From assembly GCF_018143015.1 (NCBI RefSeq), contig NC_054741.1, positions 66,657,754 through 66,721,753 on the forward strand: DNA of 64,000 nt. The letters are read 5' to 3'. Every line of letters begins with the position of its first letter. Position 1 is the stretch's first letter. Below, piece by piece: positions 14,101-26,100 of this stretch. Source of the stretch: Lytechinus variegatus. Lineage: Eukaryota > Echinodermata > Echinoidea > Temnopleuroida > Toxopneustidae. Below the pieces are notes generated by a model, which saw only the letters and a program-made list of their open reading frames with translations, did no database searches and was not told where the DNA came from. Position numbers and translations under genes: made by a program.

Positions 14101-17100
14101 AAAAATGGGAGATTTTAATCATTTTTCTTTTGTTATTATGTACAGGATACATATCTCAATAAATTATTAATGCGAGCGCGAAGCATGAGATGTTTCCCTT
14201 TCCTTTTTTCCTTTTCTTTCTCCCTCTTCCCTCTTCCTTTTTTTTCCTTCTCTCTTTCTTCCCCATTTGTTTCTCTTTCTCTTCTTCTTTCCCTCTTTTT
14301 TTCTCTCCCTTTTCTTTTCCTCTCTTTCCTTCCCCTTTTTGGCGCCCCCTTTCCCCCTTTCGCCATCGCCAGTATACCATTCCGTTTTTCCTCGCCCGTA
14401 TCGTGTATGTATAACCTCGATAAGACACACATTGCTTCCCCCTTTGGGTGGAAAACACTTCCATAATGCAAAGTAATCAATGACGAACAACACTAGTCAA
14501 CAGTGATAAAATAAATCAAGAAGTTGAAGAGAATTGGTAATTAATTAGGCCCACAATCGCGAATAGAGTCGACTCGGGTCGTAGAGGGCGATAGTGCAGC
14601 ATAGTAGACCAGTATGCGTATTAGACGAAATGAATATTAGACGAAATGGTGATTAGCCAAAATGGCAATTGGACATATTGGCTATTAGACCAAATGGCAA
14701 TTAGACCAAATGATTGTTAGCCGAAATGAGTTTAGACCAAGTGATAGTAGACCAAATGCAGTTAGACCAAATGGAACATGGACGAAATGAAAGTAGACCA
14801 AGTGGTTATTAGACCATTTGCCTTTAGACCATTTGGCTATTAGACCAAATGGGAATAGACGTAATGATAGTGGACAAAGTGGCTATTGGACCAATTGGCA
14901 AAAAAATACCATTAGACCAAATGGCTATTAGACCAAATGATAATAGACGAAATGGCTATTAGACGAAATGGCTATTAGACGAAATGGTGATTGGACGAAA
15001 TGGTAATTGGACCGTGTGGATAGTGGACCAACTGATGGTAGACGAAATGATATTAGACCATGTGGGTAGTGGACAAAATGGCAGTGGACGAAATGGCAAT
15101 AAACCGTAAAAAATGATGTGCTAATTTAGCACTAACAGTGCTTGTATAGGGACTGCACTACTAGTGCTGATTTTCTAGTTCAAATTTAAACTAGAAAATT
15201 AACACTCGTAGTGCAGTCACTATACAAGCACTGTAAGTGCTAAATTAGCACTTCACTTTTTGCAGTGCTGTTGGTCCTACAAATGATAAGTCAACCATAT
15301 GTGTTCATTCGTGCAAAGTCCCGATTCTTTTTTTACTAAACAACTTGGGGTCTTACGTGCTTCATCAAAAATATTTGTAAGCACTGTTGGTCCTACAAAT
15401 GATAAGTCAACCATATGTTTTCATTCGTGCAAAGTCCCGATTTTTTTTTACTAAACAACTTGGGATCAGAGGTAGAACTCCCTTAATATGTTTCCATTCC
15501 CTTACAAAAGAGCCATTCTTACGGTCTTTAAGACTTGTCGGTGGTAATGAAACTGAAGGAAGATTAGTTGTCACATCTCAAGCTGACCCAACAACCGATA
15601 TGCTCGTTCATCAGGGAGATTGGCCAAAGAATGCATCGCAGTTCGTCTGCAAGTATCTAGGATATGAAGGTAAATGATTACTAGAGTTAACTCCTGAAGG
15701 TCGGTGGATATATACTACTTTTGGGAGAGGGTGGCAAGTACAAACCCCAAACTTTCTAGAAAGATTTTTTCAGCAAATTATGAAGTTTGTTGTTTAACTC
15801 AGGTGATTTCATCGTTGAAATTCTTTAAAATGCCAATGCTGAATTGATCAATTTCGTAATAAAAAGTCGCAAATTCTGCATGTCGCTCAGCTCTCTCGCT
15901 TAAACTTCTCTGAATGATTTTAACGTATTTTGCCCTTGACAAAAATCTCACACATGGCCTCATTACAGTGTATCCACTGCATTACAAGACTTAGAGTAGA
16001 CCCAATTAGTCATTTATGAATTGGATAATGACTATTAAGTATAGAGAGTTGCAAACATATACACAAAATACTTTGTAATTACTCTCCATTTGGCACTTGG
16101 AGACAAAGTACCACGATGATGGGGATCTTGAATTTGTGGGGGGGGGGGATGGGCTGGGTCTTCCCTCTTTGACATCTTTGTTCATTCAGTACATAAAAAC
16201 ATGATTTATTTTCCAATAACGACAGATGGCTTCATGGTACACTTCTACCCCCCTCACATTCAAAACATTTTGCAAAATCCAACTGAAAGGAAGGAATTTT
16301 ATCTGTACGATAGTCCATACCAAATGTTAAAATACATGTAAGGGTAATGGCAGAAGTAACAATAGAGAAGGTTTGAGCGTTATTGAACATTTTACGAGAG
16401 TTGAAGGGTTTATTGACAAAAATGGAAACTTTTTGGACATCGCGATTCGTGAATACACTTCTTCTGATTAACTGGCTGACAAATTCCAGCTACGTATATC
16501 GTACTTAACAATCCCTTGGCTCCTTCCCCATCATCCAAACCCTTTCACTCTTTGCTGTTCTGTGCAACATTTGTAGTGGATGCAGACATCCGCAATCTGG
16601 ATCTATTTGAAGAAGATATTGAAACAATCTAACGCATACCTTGCATTCGTTTAACCACTTGCTTGGGTGATTCTGAAGAGGATTAAAAATACCGCTTAAA
16701 CAAAGAAAAAAAATCAATAAATTGGTGCTTAGTTCCGCATATTAACGCGGAAGTCTTACCACCTATTGGATAGAGTTGGCAGATACAATTTGTTTAAAAG
16801 TTACGAGTAGCTATTAAATAATAATTTTACGTCAAATATCTTATGAAAAGAAACATACTATAATCATGATAATCTAAGGTGAATTACATATAATTCAACC
16901 AAAGGCTTTAACATCACTGGATAAAGTCACTCATGAATATCCATTGCAAATGATGAATGGATCTAAAGTCCATTTCATATTACTTCGTTAAGCAACATAA
17001 GTCACCATTCATCTTGTATTTTCTATTTGTCTCTTAACAGGTGCATATGCTACAGTAGGAGGAGATCTCTTTGAGATACCATCCTCACCAAATAATTCTT

Positions 17101-20100
17101 ATGATGCTGTGTCTCTACGATGTCCAGCTAATATGGATAACGTTACTCGCTGCTGGTATAAACGTATGGATTGGAAGATCCGTTTGGACAAGAGTATTGC
17201 TATTGTTTGTTGTACATGTGAGTATTCAGAATGATGCGATTTTCTTTGAAACACAAATAAATTTCCACAATATGAGTTTAATATAATATCAGACTAAACC
17301 GATTAAGTCAAATAAAACAATTTGCAAAAGATAAAGTACTCTGATAAAGTACTCAAAAAGTTACATAAATCATGACACGGAAGTTCAACAAATTTTAACC
17401 AAATTAAATGTAACGTCATACCTGGCAGGCAAAAGACAACTGGTACATGTAGTTAGCAACGAACGTAGTCTAATAACCTATTCTTCTAGTCAGCTTTTCT
17501 TGTCTTCACCCTAATGAATTTAGACGTTTCAAGATGCACTGATTTTGACTATTCTCTACAGGTCTGTCTTGAAAAATATGAGAGCTTGGAAACAAACTTT
17601 TCCCCCAGGAAGGATGATTTGGATCCTTTCTATTCAGCTTATTTAAAAAGCTAATTTGGTTTTAAAGCATTCAATTTATAGATTCGTACCTTCAGGTCGT
17701 CTTACTAACATAAATGTGTTGGAGTAGATCTCTGCCCAATCTTGTTTGAATTGATCTCAACCACATCTTGAAATGGCTTGATGCCGATAACATGAAGCTC
17801 CGTGCTACCTGTCGCATGCAGGCTGAGGATTAACGATCCAATCTGCTACAAGCCAAAGACAAGAATGAAATCACAACAATACAGCACCAGGGTTCAAGAC
17901 CCTGCCTCGATCTAATCCAAATCCTGATTTGCCCATGCATGTCGGAACACTACAGCATGATGTTGACCCTAAAGCATCCTTGACGGATCAACCTTGATTA
18001 TAGTGACTAAGTCAAGGTGGATCCTTTTCTGAAAGAAAAATTTTTGAGAGTATTTCAAATACCTTAACTTTAAGATCGAGTGGCAAGAGTGTAACGTTGA
18101 ACTAGCCCACGAAGCTCAATATTTGGGCATTGATGTTATTTGTCTCCAAAGCATCGGACAGATCATTCTGTACTAATTGTACAACATAGATTTTGCGAAT
18201 GGTTATATTTGAATTCTTGTTCTGCTTGGAAGAACTCCATATTAGTGCATCTTATGGTGATGTTGATTTTCTAGTCTCACCATGCGCTCTGAAAACATGT
18301 CTTGAAATTCGAAAGCTTGATAATCGTATAATTAAAATCACTTTCAAATCCAGCAACCACTATAGATTACTGTTACAGCCCAGCGAGCCCATATAACATG
18401 CATTATGAGTATTCTGAAGAGGACGTTGCTCAGTTCTTTGATGAACTTTCTTCCGCTATAAAATCTTTGCCTGGACATAATTTGGTGATGAAAGGCGGGG
18501 ATATTAAAGCACAACTTGGGCCCGAAGATGCTGACTGTACTATTTCATAAAAAACCAGTAGGAATGACATGCTTAATTCTCAGTTCTCAAAGATGTATGG
18601 AGCAACAAAATTGCATTAAATGCTACTAGATTCCAACACCGGAATGATAGGCCATGAACTCACAAGTGGCCTAATGGTCAGCTTGCTCAAATTGATTCTA
18701 TCCATGTCAGACGGAAGTAGATCAGGTTAAGAATAGTATAGTATATCGGTCTTTTGAAGGGATTGGGTCTGATCATCATGATCATCATATTGTCTCATGT
18801 AAATGCCATGTATTTACAGGCATTCCATGCAAGAGCTTTCCTCGATAGAAAGTCTTGAGTCGCATATGTATGAACTTAAATACTTAAATAAGCATGGCCC
18901 TTTGCCTTGTCAGTATTGATGCATGTTCATGAGCTTAATGTCATGAATTCTGTCTTTTTCCCGGGGGGGGGGGCACTCGACCAAAAAAGTGGTAGGGGTG
19001 TGCCGCGGGCGAGACAAAAAACGGGAGCCTTGGAGCGGTCTTATTGTAAAAAGGAGGGTCCTCGGAACGGGCTTCGGAACTACAATTTTGTGAAAAACGG
19101 GGGTCCTTGGAACGGATCGCCATTGTGTGAGTACGTGCGTTGCACCCCTATGGAACGGGTATACGTGCATGATGCAGCTAGCGGGGCCTCCGCCGGTTGC
19201 GCTCGCCCAGAGACGATGGTCGGACAGCGCTCGGCGGCCGCTTTTCACCAAAATTGCAGCAGATCAATGCGACCAGAACGGCGTAACGAAAAATATGCGA
19301 AGCTTTGGAGCGGATTTCTTTCTTCTCTTTTCTCGATAAGAACAAAATGCTATGTCTTGGAGCGGCTTTCTTTTTTTTTTTTCAATAAGACAAAAATGCT
19401 ATGCCTTGGAACGGAAAGTTGGGTGTAAAAATGGGGGTCCCCTCCGCGCGCGGCCGCACATACCCACTATGCATTATATACTGAGTGCCCCCCCCCCCCT
19501 TCCGGGGTCTTTTTCGATATTCAAATAGAGGTCAAACTTTGTAGATACATTCTCTCCTGTGAGAAGCAATTCTTGTGCATCCTTCAAAAGAGTAGTTGTC
19601 AATGCCGGGAGTCAATGCTTTATTATCAGCATAATCCAAATGAGTTGAATTTTGTGTTGGTCCCTACTTGTAGACATAGGTTTGATGTTCATTCATTTTA
19701 TTCGTACATGATCTAGTGAATATCTTAGAATGTAATCTAGTACAATTAAAAATAGATTTGGTGCCAAAGTGTAACCCTGAAGAATTCCAGAAGTTGTCAT
19801 AAAACTGTTCAGCAGGTCCATATACACTTTGAATAAAGGAGAGTGGATTTGTATAAATTAGGTCGATTGCTTCTATTACTTTATTTGGGATACCATAATT
19901 TGAAAGAATCTCAATCATATTACAGCGGTTAACGCTATCAAATGCCTTTGAGAAATCAAGGAAATGATAGTACATTGCTCTCTAGAATTCTTAGTTCTTC
20001 AATGATTCGCCTTTTTGAGAGAATATGGGAGGGAGTAGATCTTCCTTTCCTGAAACCATTTTTATTGTTCCTTAATATATATCAACATATGGAATCAAAC

Positions 20101-23100
20101 GATTAAGAAGCATTGTATTATATATAGTTGCAATCGGTGATAATGTTGTACCTCTGTAGTTTGATGGTGATGAAAATTCCACTTTCTTTAGAATGTGTAT
20201 AATGCGTGGCAAAGAGAAAGTTTTAGGTTTATTACCAATTCATTACAGAATTTAAGAAGAGTTTCGTGAAATAAAGGACTCTACCATATAACAGCAGAAA
20301 TGTTATCTGGACCAAATTATTTTGAAACTTGAGCCCTGTTTTATAAAATGGCCCTAATTTATTAGGGAGGAGATCACAAACTTTGTGGTTGAAAAGGGGG
20401 TCTTCTGTATCACTGTTCTAAACTGGTGAGCCTAGGAGGTCCCTGAAATGCCTAGGCCTGTCCTATAACCCTTACTTTTTCAGAAGTGTCACATTTTATC
20501 ATAGTAACTGACCAGTTACTATGATAAAATGTGACACTTTTGAAAAAGAAAGGGTTGTGGAACAGATTTCTTATTTGTTATATCTTTCAGGAGATGTCAA
20601 GCTGCTGCATGTTTCTTATATCATCGTGAAGACTTTCGAACTTTTCAGTTTTGTCTTTAATTTTGTTTTCAAGGGCCATTGTGTAGGAAACATGTGCCGT
20701 TTCAGCAGTTTCCGAAAGATCATTTCGAGTAGGTATTGCGTAATATAGTTGAAGCCTCCTTTATATCCCTGGTGCGAGCTACATTTTCCTCGTTTGAGAC
20801 ACCACTCATTATCTTAGTTTTCTTTGGGAGAGTTTGGAGTACGATCTCTCTATTAGCTTCAATTAGTTTATCGTATACTTCTGATGCCTCACTTCTGTCA
20901 TCTAATTCATTACAAAGTGTACAAAAACCTATTAAACACATCAATAGTACATGTATATTGATCTTTCAACTGATCATTTTGATTTGCCTGGGCCAATCAA
21001 TACTCTTCATGAGGTCTTTGGATTGAGTTTTACAATTTTGATAACCTTTTTTACATTAACATGATACAATTCGATGATCAGACCCAATCCCTCAAAAAAA
21101 CCGATATGCTATATTATTCTTAACCTGAGCCACTTCCTTCTGACTTCACTCTTAACATAGTGGTGCAAAAAAAAACAATTTTTAACCAACCCTGGGCAAC
21201 ACACTGTCCACACAACTATTGGTTAAAATCTACCCAAATTTGGAAATAGAAACCTTGGGTAATAAATTTGCTCGATTGGATAATAATTTGCCCGGAATCT
21301 AAATATAATTATATTCTTTTCTTTTTACCAACATACATTACCCAACACAGTGGACAGTATGTTGCCCAACATTTTAAGTGCGTAAGATAATCGACTGGAG
21401 CGAGCTGACCATTTGGTTGCGTGTGGGTCCATTAAATCAGGGTTTAGATTCTTTGGCTAGTAGAAACCTGGGTCGCCACTGCTCAGCCCCCATGCGACAG
21501 GTAGTACCGACATGACCGAGCTAAAATGTTATCGGTAGCAAGTCATTCCCAGATTGGGCAGATAATCTACCCAAATACATTTATGTTAGGATGGCTGACC
21601 TGATATGAGTATCGTATCTTCATTCTATATGGAGAGATAAAAAATGTCTAAATCCTGAAATGAATACCCTCATTTTATTCAATGTTATTTTTATTTGTAT
21701 AAACTCATTTTTTTGTCATAAGATTCAACAAATATGTGTTATGCACAACGACTGATTCCTTTCATCAAGGAGCAAAACATTGAAGCTAGATTTCTTTGTA
21801 TCAATATGATTCTGTTAAAATCAACTCTGAAATTGTTTCGATTTCTTTACTTAAGGGTTTACTGCGTAATAAATCAGGAACCGGCCAAACACCGTATCAA
21901 ATACCAAGGCTACATGACTTTATATATGTATAGGAGAGTAACCTTTCATAAGAATCATTAAAGGCATTAAAGGCCTGGTCACACCGGCAGAACTTTGCTG
22001 CAGCATTCCTGGAGCGGTGAAAAAAATCATCACCAACGCCCAGCATTCTAGGAGCGGTGAAAAAAAAATCATCACAACGCCGAGATAAAGTTTGGCACCG
22101 CTAGACGCAACTTCGTGGACGCTTAGGTTCACTAGGCCAACGTATAAATCTTGAACGCTATAGACCACCGCTGCTGATCGCAAACTTTGCCCGGGCGGCG
22201 ATTAAATGTTGCACAGACTTTTTGGAGCGGTTGTAAAATAAGCGTTTTACGAGTAGAAACGGGATTGCAGGAACGGTGTCGGGCATTGAAGCAGCGACCC
22301 ATTGCTGTGGTGAACTTTGGTTTGGCGTTAATTGGTATGGAGGTGTCAGAGCGGGACCAGCATTTGACTATAAATACGGGGAGAAATGGACCAGGAGCCC
22401 ATTTGGGATCTATCTGAACTTCTATCAAAGACATCCGTTCAGTTCCGTTGTCAAAACAGTCATGCCGCTTTAAACCACCGCCAAGCCAACGCCCACATGC
22501 GAAGAACGCCGCTCTGTCAACGCTTGCGTCACCGCTAAAGCAACGTCGGCTTCAGCGGTGCACCGCTAAGGCAACAAGCGTTCTCAAAATGCGGCCCCCT
22601 CTCCCTTCCGTTTAAGGAACGCTCCAACAAATATCGGGCGGTGTGACCTGGTCTTAGGTTTGTTTTACTATGTAATCTTGCTCAGTATAGTACTAGTTAG
22701 GAAAGAGAGAGGGGGGGAAGAGGGTTATATGAAAGTAGGTTGATTTTTTTCCTTTTTGTCTACAATCATTATTTACAGCGACAGAGTGAATTTTAATCTC
22801 AATAATGACCGATATGGATTTTCAGTTTCTTTTTTTTTCTACAACTGTTATAGAAAAAAAAGAAACTGAAAATCCATATCGGTCATTACAGTGGTTTTGC
22901 ACATTTAAAGGTCAAGTCCACCTAAAAAAAATGTTGATTTGAATCAATAGAGAAAAATCAGACAAGCACAATGCTGAAAATTTCATCAAAATCGGATGTA
23001 AAATAAGAAAGTTATGACATTTCAAAGTTTCGCTTATTTTCAACAAAATAGTTATATGAACGAGCCAGTTACCTCCAAATGAGACAGTCGATGATGTCAC

Positions 23101-26100
23101 TTCAATACTCACTATTTCTTTTGTTTTTATTGTTTGAATTATACAATATTTCAATTTTTACGAATTTGACAATTAGGACCTCCTTGCCTGAAGCACAAAA
23201 TGTTAAAATAATGGAATTCCACGTGTTTAGGGAGGAATGAAACTTCATTTTACATGACAATGACGAGAAAATCAAAATATTTCATATTTCATATAATAAA
23301 ATACAAAATAAATAGTGAGTGAGTGATGTCATCAACTCTCTCATTTGAATGTAACTGGCTCGTACATATAACTATTTTGTTTAAAATAAGCGAAACTTAA
23401 AATGTCATAACTTTCTTATTTTACATCCGATTTTGATGAAATTTTCAGTGTTGTGCTTGTTGAATTTTCCTCTTTTTATTCAAATCAAGTTTTTGTTGGG
23501 GTGGACTTGTCCTTTAAGTAATTATGGTTATCAGGACCACTTACAATTCTGTTTTCTATACAACAGCGTACATGTGCAATACACCCCGTGGTAGTCCTCT
23601 GGGTCTAGAAAGCGGTAAAATCCATGATGATGCTATTACAGTTTCGAGTGAGTGGGGCGAGACCATTGTGGGCAAAACTAGAGCTCGTCTTAACGGTAAC
23701 TCTGCGTGGCGCCCTAACATCCCCGACGACGCTGACCCCTGGCTGCAGGTTGCCTTCGATTCCGCTTTTATCATCACAACTATTATAACACAAGGCAGAC
23801 CAGTAGCTGGGACACAGTGGACGACCGCATACAAAGTGTCCTACAGTATGGACGGAACGTCATGGACCTTCTACCAAGACACTTCTGCTAATACTGACAA
23901 GGTAAACATCTATATCGCATCTTGTCCTCTTTATCCTATACAAAACAAAGCCTGAAACAACTTGGAACCAAATCTGAGAACAGAGAGGGGGAGATAGCGA
24001 CTAGCGAGCGTAATTAAATGCTGTTTCAATCCCAATAATTGCATTATTATCGGAGAGGTTTAAATGAATACACCCATGGACAAACGCCTGTGTGAACAAA
24101 ACCTCACGATTGTGTCCAAACAAATTTTGGGAATATTTAAATGATATTTACTGGCCTTGAGGGGAACTTCAAATATATGTCGCCAGCAACAGAATCATAT
24201 TGCCCCGAGTCTTTAAACGAAGGCAATGTGGATCTTTTAAGGACGTCCCACAGTTAAAGTGAAATCCATGTCATTTTCACCAAACTGTGCTCGTAGAATA
24301 CTTCTAGCAGCACCCGAATATTCCAAATATGCAAAAATTAACTTGGGTCTATGTGCTTGATTTTGTGCTATAGAACTTCAAAGTTCGCCCAAATTGACGT
24401 TCTTAAGAATTACGCATTCAAAGGAATTTGACATTTTTAGACCTTACGAGATTACTACAATGAGTTTAAACCTCTATTACTCAGTCAAAATCCATGAATA
24501 TTAGATTTCGCAACAAAGTTTCGAAACATAGTTAATAATTGTATTCTTCAAGATGGAAAATCTAGCATTGCTATTTGTATGTTACGTTTACGATCGCCGT
24601 TTTAAACGACGTTTGAAAGCGCTGATTCTGTCCTCGCAATGGAAGCATAAACACAACCTCAGTCTACAGCAGTAAGTCTTAAAGATGACAACAAAAGCCC
24701 AATTTCAAAAATGTGTAATTTCAATACAAATTTGTGAAGTGCAATAAATGCAGCTGCACTAAACTCAAAACCAATGTCATTTAAGTTCACCAAATGTTGC
24801 ATACGTGGAGAAGAAGGTATATATAAAAGGTGTAAACATTGAAAAAAAATAGGGGTTCATGTTTTGTTATGTTTTTAAATTATCAGCACTTTTGTTAGAG
24901 CAAATGTGCTTTTGAAAACTGCATTCTCTGATTACTATTATCATGATGAGTAGGCCTAACCCCCGAAGGGCACTTCCATTGACTAGTGGATACCATGCGC
25001 GACCCCGGGGTCTTGGAAAGCACCCTTAACACGTATTTTCCATATTCTCAAAATGCAGCCCTTAATAAGTATTGGCGTGTGAGACCCTACCCTCAACAAG
25101 TATTGGAAACAAATACTATTGGCAAGTATTCCCAGAACTGAGCCCCTAAACTAGTAGAGTGATGCATTTTCCATGTTCTGAAAATGCACGCCAAACAAAA
25201 CGATACTCTTAGCAAGTATTTCCTGAAATGAACCCATAAACAAGTACGGAGATATTTTATTGTTATGTCACGCGTCCGTCGGTTTTACCATGAGACACCA
25301 TTATTTTTGTTTAGTACGGCCCCACCTTCCACATCTCGCGCAAATCGGACTCTAAACACGTAGTGTTGGGGCAAAAAGGACATCCTTTATAAAAACTTTT
25401 GGATTTTGTTTTATCATCCCCGCATATTTGACCATAAACACGTATATTTTTCCGAGCGAAATAAATACCCTTTTTTCAATATTTTTGTGTTTTTTACACC
25501 CTTATCACGTTACGTACGTAACGTGCCCTATCGTGAAAAGGACATTCTTTTTACGTGTTTTTTGGTCGCGCATGGTATCCACTCGTCAATGTAAGTGCCC
25601 CTCCCCCGGGGGGGGGCCTAACCTTAAAGGGGAATGAAACTTTTGGAATGAGTAGGCTTGTGTCGAAACAGAAAAATCAAAGAAAACAGATCAACGAAAA
25701 TTTGAGAAAAATCTGACAAACTATGAGAAAGTTATGTGCATTTCAATAATGCAAGCACTTATTCTGGAGATCCTCCCATTGGCAATGCGACAAGGATGTG
25801 TGATGTCACATGTGAACAACTTTCCCTTTGATGGACTATAAAATACCCCCAAACTGTCTTGATTCTTATTGGGATACATATTCTTTATCCATGATGTATT
25901 CTTTAAAAATCAGACATGCCCTCCTATAGAAAGAATACATGATCTACTGATAGATGTGATAAAAGAGACAATTTAAGTGAAATATATACTAAAGTAATGG
26001 GGAGAGTTGTTCACCAGCATGACAAGTGACATCGCACATCTTTGTCGCATTGACAATGTGAGGATCTCCATAGCATTAGTGATCGTAATATTCAAATGCT

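Larger units (their letters stand above)
11758..15105. mobile_element. Foldback element with long arrayed TIRs and 9-bp target duplication
   Basis: Flanked by gtaaaaaat (11749-11757 and 15106-15114). The ends ggtaaattgcca and its inverse match over about 26 bp. Each arm (about 11758-12260 and 14600-15105) is a degenerate array of 15-18-bp units, such as attagacgaaatggc, in opposite orientation on the two sides. The 9-bp duplication and long TIRs recall Mutator-like foldback elements. The interior holds microsatellites and a tandem block with aatgcgagcgcg motifs (about 12987-14180); no transposase is seen. Confidence 0.8.
11745..15267. mobile_element. Palindromic MITE, split by the foldback element
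   Basis: The MITE itself is 11745-11757 plus 15115-15267 (about 166 bp), beginning cactgtaaaaaatg and ending cactttttgcagtg, nearly self-complementary (gtgctaatttagcac near the ends). Comparison with copy 2 of the host duplication shows it entered between gtaagcact and gttgg, with at most a 2-bp (ct) duplication. A sister copy is at 46870-47039. Confidence 0.72.
11719..15480 (+). repeat. Local tandem duplication abutting exon 3, first copy split by insertions
   Basis: A unit of about 120 bp (tcatcaaaaatatttgtaag, then ttggtcctacaaatgataag, then gtgcaaagtcccgat) is present twice. Copy 1 is 11719-11744 plus 15268-15361, interrupted by a MITE. Copy 2 is 15362-15480, uninterrupted and directly upstream of exon 3. 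Copy 2 shows the original empty site. Confidence 0.75.
19600..21560 (-). mobile_element. LINE fragment, RTE-like, opposite strand
   Basis: RT residues FLDFSKAFDSVNRCNMIEIL and YGIPNKVIEAIDLIYTN are read on the minus strand near 19975-19790. The end of the endonuclease region (21030-21150) and a 5' segment (21430-21560) match the plus-strand copy at 17760. It is broken by stops and by a hairpin (20474-20547) and a MITE (21185-21385); most of the endonuclease region is missing. Confidence 0.7.

Noticed and set aside
14136-14493. Several open frames of about 100 codons, rich in Lys/Arg/Glu or Phe/Ser
   Set aside because: They are readings of one purine/pyrimidine-rich low-complexity tract in all frames of both strands; no domain or splice context.
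18907-19428. 173-codon plus-strand open frame
   Set aside because: It begins in LINE sequence and runs through the GC-rich MITE 18961-19507; the overlapping frames reflect repeat composition.
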